In this document: piece after piece, positions 60,688 through 64,000 of the stretch
How positions within the stretch are numbered: position 1 is the stretch's first letter
Layout: every line of letters starts with the position of its first letter
NCBI GenBank assembly: GCA_016793865.1
Contig: JAEULJ010000001.1
Coordinates: 789,496-853,495, forward strand
Origin: Altererythrobacter sp.
GTDB lineage: Bacteria; Pseudomonadota; Alphaproteobacteria; Sphingomonadales; Sphingomonadaceae
DNA length: 64,000 nucleotides
Direction: 5' to 3'
Notes under the pieces: model-generated
Databases searched by the model: none
What the model was told of the DNA's origin: nothing
What the model saw: the letters and a program-made list of their open reading frames with translations, nothing else
Position numbers and translations under genes: made by a program

Positions 60688-62082
60688 TCACATCGTCCCG
60701 AAACCGAAGGCGCCCGTCAGCATCGCCATTCCCCCGATCAGGAGGCAGATCAGGATCGCCCATTTGAATGTGAAGCGCTGGTGGTCGCCGAGCTCGACGC
60801 CGGCCAGGCCCACGAGCAGGAAGGTGCTCGGCACCAGCGGGCTGAGAATGTGCACCGGCTGCCCGACCAGCGATGCCCGTGCCATCTCGATCGGGGCGAT
60901 GCCGAACCCGCCACCGGCCTCGGCAACCACGGGCAGCACGCCGAAATAGAAGGCGTCGTTGGAAATGAAGAAGGTGAAAGGCAGGCTGGCCACGGCGGTT
61001 ATGGGGGCGAGGGCCGGCCCAAGCGCGTCGGGCACCGCCTGCACGAAGGATGCGGACATCGCCGCGACCATTCCAGTGCCGTTGAGAATGCCGGTGAAGA
61101 TGCCGGCGGCGAAGATAATCGAGACCACGGCGACGGCGTTGGGCGCGTGCGCCACCAGCCGCTCGCGCTGGTCGGCCATGTGCGGATAGTTGATCAGCAG
61201 GGCCACCGTGAACCCGATGATGAACAACACCGGCATTGGGAGCGCCTGCATGATGAGCGCGCCCATCAGGATCGCGGTGAGGGCGATGTTGACGGGCAGC
61301 AGGCGCGGCCGGGCCGACGCGCGGGCGGTCGCCGGATCGGGCAGGAGCGCCGTTTCCTCCATCAGCTCGTCGGCGACGATGCCGGTGGCCGTGTGGTTGC
61401 CGCTGCTGCCGTGAGGCAGCGGCGGAAGCGCCTGAACCGGCGCCTTGCCGCCTGCATCCACGACGAAGCTCAGCCGCTTGCGCTCCTTGAGACCCAGGTG
61501 CCAGGCGATGAGGAAGACCCCGACCAGCGCCACCGCCATCGGCGGCAGCATCGGAATGAAGATGTCGGAGGGATCGACGTGCAGCGCGCTTGCCGCGCGG
61601 GCCAGCGGGCCGCCCCACGGCGTCAGGTTCATCACGCCGCTCGCCAGCATCGTCACGCAGGTCAGGTTGAGCGCGTTCATGCCCAGCCGCTGGTACAATG
61701 GGAGCATCGCGGCGACCGTGATCATATAGGTTGTCGCGCCATCGCCATCGAGCGAGATGACCGCAGCCAGCACGGCCGTTCCCACCACGACCTTGAGCGG
61801 ATCGCCTTCCACAAGGCGGACGATCCGGCTCACCACCGGGTCGAACAGCCCCGCGTCGATCATCACGCCGAAGAACAGGATGGCGAACATCAGCATCACG
61901 CCGGTCGGCGCGAGTGCCTTGATGCCGGCCAGTGCCATGACGCCGATATCGTCCGGCGAATGCCCCAGCAGCAGCGCGGTGGCGACCGGAATCAGGACCA
62001 GCGCCGCAAGCGGGCTGAGCCGCTTGGTCATGATCAGCGTCATGAACAGCGCGACCATCGCGAAGCCAGAGAATGCGAGCAA
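60688..62082 (-). CDS. CitMHS-family citrate:proton/metal symporter
   Basis: A 464-residue inner-membrane transporter of the CitMHS type (metal-citrate:H+ symport). The N-terminus FMTLIMTKRLSPLAALVLIP and the blocks FAILFFGVMIDAGLFDP, SLDGDGATTYMITVAAMLPLY, LASGVMNLTPWGGPLARA and FTFFISNDAFYFGVLPVV are diagnostic. The start is TTG 62082, with GGAGAG just upstream, giving the family-typical LLAFSGFAMVALF opening; the longer frame from 62133 has no support. Characterised relatives take up citrate complexed with Mg or Ca. Its position between a TonB receptor and a solute-binding lipoprotein fits a citrate uptake locus. Confidence 0.93.
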   Translation of the reverse strand: MLAFSGFAMVALFMTLIMTKRLSPLAALVLIPVATALLLGHSPDDIGVMALAGIKALAPTGVMLMFAILFFGVMIDAGLFDPVVSRIVRLVEGDPLKVVVGTAVLAAVISLDGDGATTYMITVAAMLPLYQRLGMNALNLTCVTMLASGVMNLTPWGGPLARAASALHVDPSDIFIPMLPPMAVALVGVFLIAWHLGLKERKRLSFVVDAGGKAPVQALPPLPHGSSGNHTATGIVADELMEETALLPDPATARASARPRLLPVNIALTAILMGALIMQALPMPVLFIIGFTVALLINYPHMADQRERLVAHAPNAVAVVSIIFAAGIFTGILNGTGMVAAMSASFVQAVPDALGPALAPITAVASLPFTFFISNDAFYFGVLPVVAEAGGGFGIAPIEMARASLVGQPVHILSPLVPSTFLLVGLAGVELGDHQRFTFKWAILICLLIGGMAMLTGAFGFGTM

Positions 62083-62201
62083 GGTACTCTCCTCACCACT
62101 CCGCCGGCGATCAGTCGCGCCGGTCGAAGCCAATTCCCAGGATGCTAGCGGTGGAAGCTGTCACCACCCTTTCGCATCGCGTGACGGCGACTTGCGCGGC
62201 C

Positions 62202-63263
62202 TCAGTTCCGCCCCATCGCGGTGCGCCAGTTGGCGAGGAATCGTTCGCGCTTCTGCTTGTCGAGATAGGTCATCAGGCCAGGTCCGATGGGGATCGGGCG
62301 CAGTGGCCCGATCGCAGCCCCCTGGACGCCCAGCCGTCCATACTGTCCCGGAACCCGGGTGCTGGCGGCCGCGAGATCGCTGCGCGTGGCGAGAATCCGC
62401 TGGCCGCGGATCGACATCAGATATTCGAGAAAGGCATGCGCACCCTGCGGATTGGGAGCGGTGCGCGATACGAAGGCTGCGCGCACCACCGCCAGCGTGT
62501 AGTCTTCCGGATAGACGATGCGCAGCCGCGCGCCCTGTGTCAGCCGGCTCTTGGCATAGGAGCCGAGCACGTTGTAGCCGAGCGCCACGCGGCCCGCAGC
62601 GACATCGTCGATCAATACGCCGATATTGGCGTAGGTGCGCGCCTCGACCTTGCCCATCGATTCGATAAGCGCGCCGAACTCGCTGCTCTGGCGAGCGTCC
62701 TGCGCGGCAAGCAGATAGCCGACGTTGCTTTGGGTGATGTCGTATGTGCCGATCCGCCGCTTCCAGAAGTCGAGCCGATCGCGCAGGGAACGCACCAGAT
62801 CGAGCCGGGTTCGCGGCGTTTCCTCCGCCGACAGCAGGTCCGGATTTACCACCATCACCACGGGTTCGAAGGTCAGGCCGAAAATCTCGCCGCGCCACTT
62901 CGCAGCCGGAGGAAGCGCGTCGGCCGCCGATGAGCTGTGCTTCTGCGCATAGCCGTCGTTGACCAGCTTGACCTGCAGATCCATCGCGGAACTCAGGACG
63001 ATGTCGGCGCTGCCCTGCCCGCCATCCACCTCGCGGACGAAGCGCTCGAACAGGGGCCCCGCGTCCAGTTCGACGTAGCGCAGCCGTATTTCGGGGTGGA
63101 GCCGGCGAAAATCGGCAATCACCGGATTGAACACGGCACTATCGGTGGTGCTGTAGACGGTTACCACCTGACCCGCATGATCTCCGCGGCCGCCTGGCGG
63201 CGAACCGCAGGCGGCGAGAGTGAGGGCGAGGCAAGCCCAGATCATGCGCGCGATCCGCATCAT
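62202..63263 (-). CDS. Periplasmic solute-binding lipoprotein (iron/anion ABC-type SBP family 1)
   Basis: A 353-residue exported protein with lipobox LTLAAC. After it comes a type 2 periplasmic-binding fold of the Fe(III)/organic-anion class: VTVYSTTDSAVFNPVIADFR, ADIVLSSAMDLQVKLVNDG, YDITQSNVGYLLAAQDAR, VALGYNVLGSY and AHAFLEYLMSIRGQRIL. No ABC permease or ATPase is encoded nearby. The gene is translationally coupled (ATGA) to the upstream histidine kinase, so the protein probably acts as a ligand-sensing partner of that kinase, as described for some TctE-like systems, rather than as part of an ABC importer. This is an inference from context. Confidence 0.88.
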   Translation of the reverse strand: MMRIARMIWACLALTLAACGSPPGGRGDHAGQVVTVYSTTDSAVFNPVIADFRRLHPEIRLRYVELDAGPLFERFVREVDGGQGSADIVLSSAMDLQVKLVNDGYAQKHSSSAADALPPAAKWRGEIFGLTFEPVVMVVNPDLLSAEETPRTRLDLVRSLRDRLDFWKRRIGTYDITQSNVGYLLAAQDARQSSEFGALIESMGKVEARTYANIGVLIDDVAAGRVALGYNVLGSYAKSRLTQGARLRIVYPEDYTLAVVRAAFVSRTAPNPQGAHAFLEYLMSIRGQRILATRSDLAAASTRVPGQYGRLGVQGAAIGPLRPIPIGPGLMTYLDKQKRERFLANWRTAMGRN

Positions 63264-64000
63264 GCCGCGGCAAACTCCAGCGTCACCCGCAGGCCGCCCC
63301 CACCGGCGCGATTCTCGACCCGCAGGCTGCCGCCGTGGCTTTCCGCCACCTGACGGACAATCGCCAGCCCCAGTCCTACACCTCCCCCGGCAGGATTGCC
63401 CGTGTTGAACCGCCGGCCCGCGGCGTCGATGGCCTCGGCGGCCATGCCATGCCCGCTGTCGGAAACGCTCAGTTCGAGCGTGGGCCCCACTCGCCGCAGC
63501 AGAACCTCCACCACCTGCTCGCGGCGGTCGTCGGCGGCGCCGTGGACGAGCGCGTTGTGAAGGAGGTTCTTGACTGCCTCGGCCACCATCACCTCGTCCC
63601 CCAGCATCACCGCCTCGGGAAGTTCGGTGGTGAAGCGCACATCGGCATCGCCGACCAGCGGGAGGGCATCGTGCAGCGAGTGCTCGATGACCTTCTTGAG
63701 ATCGAAAGGCGCCGTGTGCCGTGCCTCCGCACGGTGAGCCACCACCGCATCGCTGAGCAACTGGTCAACCAGCCGTGCGAGCCGCTTCGCGCTCAGGCCG
63801 GCCGCGGCCAGGCTGTCCTTGCGCGCCGGCCCGACATTGGTTTCGGCCGCGCGGATCTGAACCAGCAAGGCGGCAAGCGGCGTGCGAAGCTGATGCGCCG
63901 CGTCGGCGATGAAGGTCCGCAGCACGTTCATGTTCTTGTCCAGCCGGCCCATGAACTGATTGACCGCGGCGATCAGCGTCTCGACTTCCCTGGGTACATT
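63260..64000 (-). CDS. Sensor histidine kinase (TctE-like; N-terminus outside window)
   Basis: At least 246 residues; the frame is open at the window edge. The visible part begins at the end of a HAMP linker (VPREVETLIAAVNQFMGRLD). The dimerisation/phosphorylation helix follows, with the H-box FIADAAHQLRTPLAALL. The ATPase domain has N-box EAVKNLLHNALVHG, G1 DSGHGM and G2 GVGLGLAIVRQVAESHGG. It would phosphorylate a cognate response regulator, probably encoded just upstream outside the window. Its stop overlaps the solute-binding protein start (ATGA). The combination with SBP, citrate transporter and TonB receptor points to carboxylate sensing. Confidence 0.92.
   Translation of the reverse strand, partial: NVPREVETLIAAVNQFMGRLDKNMNVLRTFIADAAHQLRTPLAALLVQIRAAETNVGPARKDSLAAAGLSAKRLARLVDQLLSDAVVAHRAEARHTAPFDLKKVIEHSLHDALPLVGDADVRFTTELPEAVMLGDEVMVAEAVKNLLHNALVHGAADDRREQVVEVLLRRVGPTLELSVSDSGHGMAAEAIDAAGRRFNTGNPAGGGVGLGLAIVRQVAESHGGSLRVENRAGGGGLRVTLEFAAA

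Noticed and set aside
60781-62148. 455-codon plus-strand frame antisense to the CitMHS transporter
   Set aside because: Composition dominated by His, Arg, Asp and Gln, as expected for the antisense of hydrophobic membrane codons.

Overview
The window is high-GC DNA from an alphaproteobacterium, most likely a sphingomonad (Sphingomonadales). The evidence is three large TonB-dependent receptors, ctrA with CtrA-like boxes and a GANTC site in its promoter, the EipA (DUF1134), COQ9 and DUF4167 families, and lptB-rpoN adjacency. Genes are densely packed, and stop/start overlaps such as ATGA and GTGA are frequent. No rRNA, CRISPR array, intact insertion sequence or prophage was seen. One tRNA gene is present, tRNA-Ser(GCT).

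Layout. (1) 1-4400, minus strand: a sulfide/sulfur detoxification operon. In transcription order it reads persulfide-dioxygenase-like metallo-beta-lactamase protein, DUF442-SQR fusion, TauE/SafE exporter, divergent Nramp-like transporter (cut by the window edge). (2) 4900-14920: a peptide or amino-acid-derivative scavenging locus. It has a secreted amidohydrolase with a CIA30-like tail, a divergent TonB receptor, and two further exported amidohydrolases of which the second has lost its HxH metal motif. A DAACS transporter/Lrp operon follows. (3) 15240-21221: an orphan FecI-like sigma factor, a PLP C-S lyase, a TonB receptor and an FG-GAP/UnbV exported protein, all co-oriented behind a promoter region rich in ATCAT half-sites. 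(4) 21284-54477: mostly housekeeping genes. These include tRNA-Ser, eipA, tyrB, an overlapping SCO/YcgN/YgjP/RibD/RibE operon, COQ9, feoAB behind a Fur-like box, ssb, a bacterial Cdc48-type ATPase, a CoA-transferase operon split by two HAD lipoproteins, lnt-metK, hisS-prfA-prmC, ppa, pmbA, lptB-rpoN and ctrA. (5) 54570-57473: a class V aminotransferase with a damaged 5' end, trmB and a methyltransferase. (6) 57552-64000, minus strand: sensor kinase, solute-binding lipoprotein, CitMHS citrate transporter and TonB receptor, which together look like a sense-and-import locus for (metal-)citrate.

The most interesting signals outside ordinary genes are these. A predicted small RNA at about 34628-34742 (minus) has two C/U-rich anti-Shine-Dalgarno motifs, its own terminator and a perfect TGTGA-N6-TCACA (CRP-type) site about 58-61 bases upstream of its predicted start. 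The 3' third of hisS has markedly lower GC and encodes a divergent anticodon-binding domain. The catalytically degenerate amidohydrolase is paired with an intact one. The multi-half-site operator lies upstream of the sigma-factor operon. All functional statements are inferred from sequence motifs and context by eye; no database search was possible.
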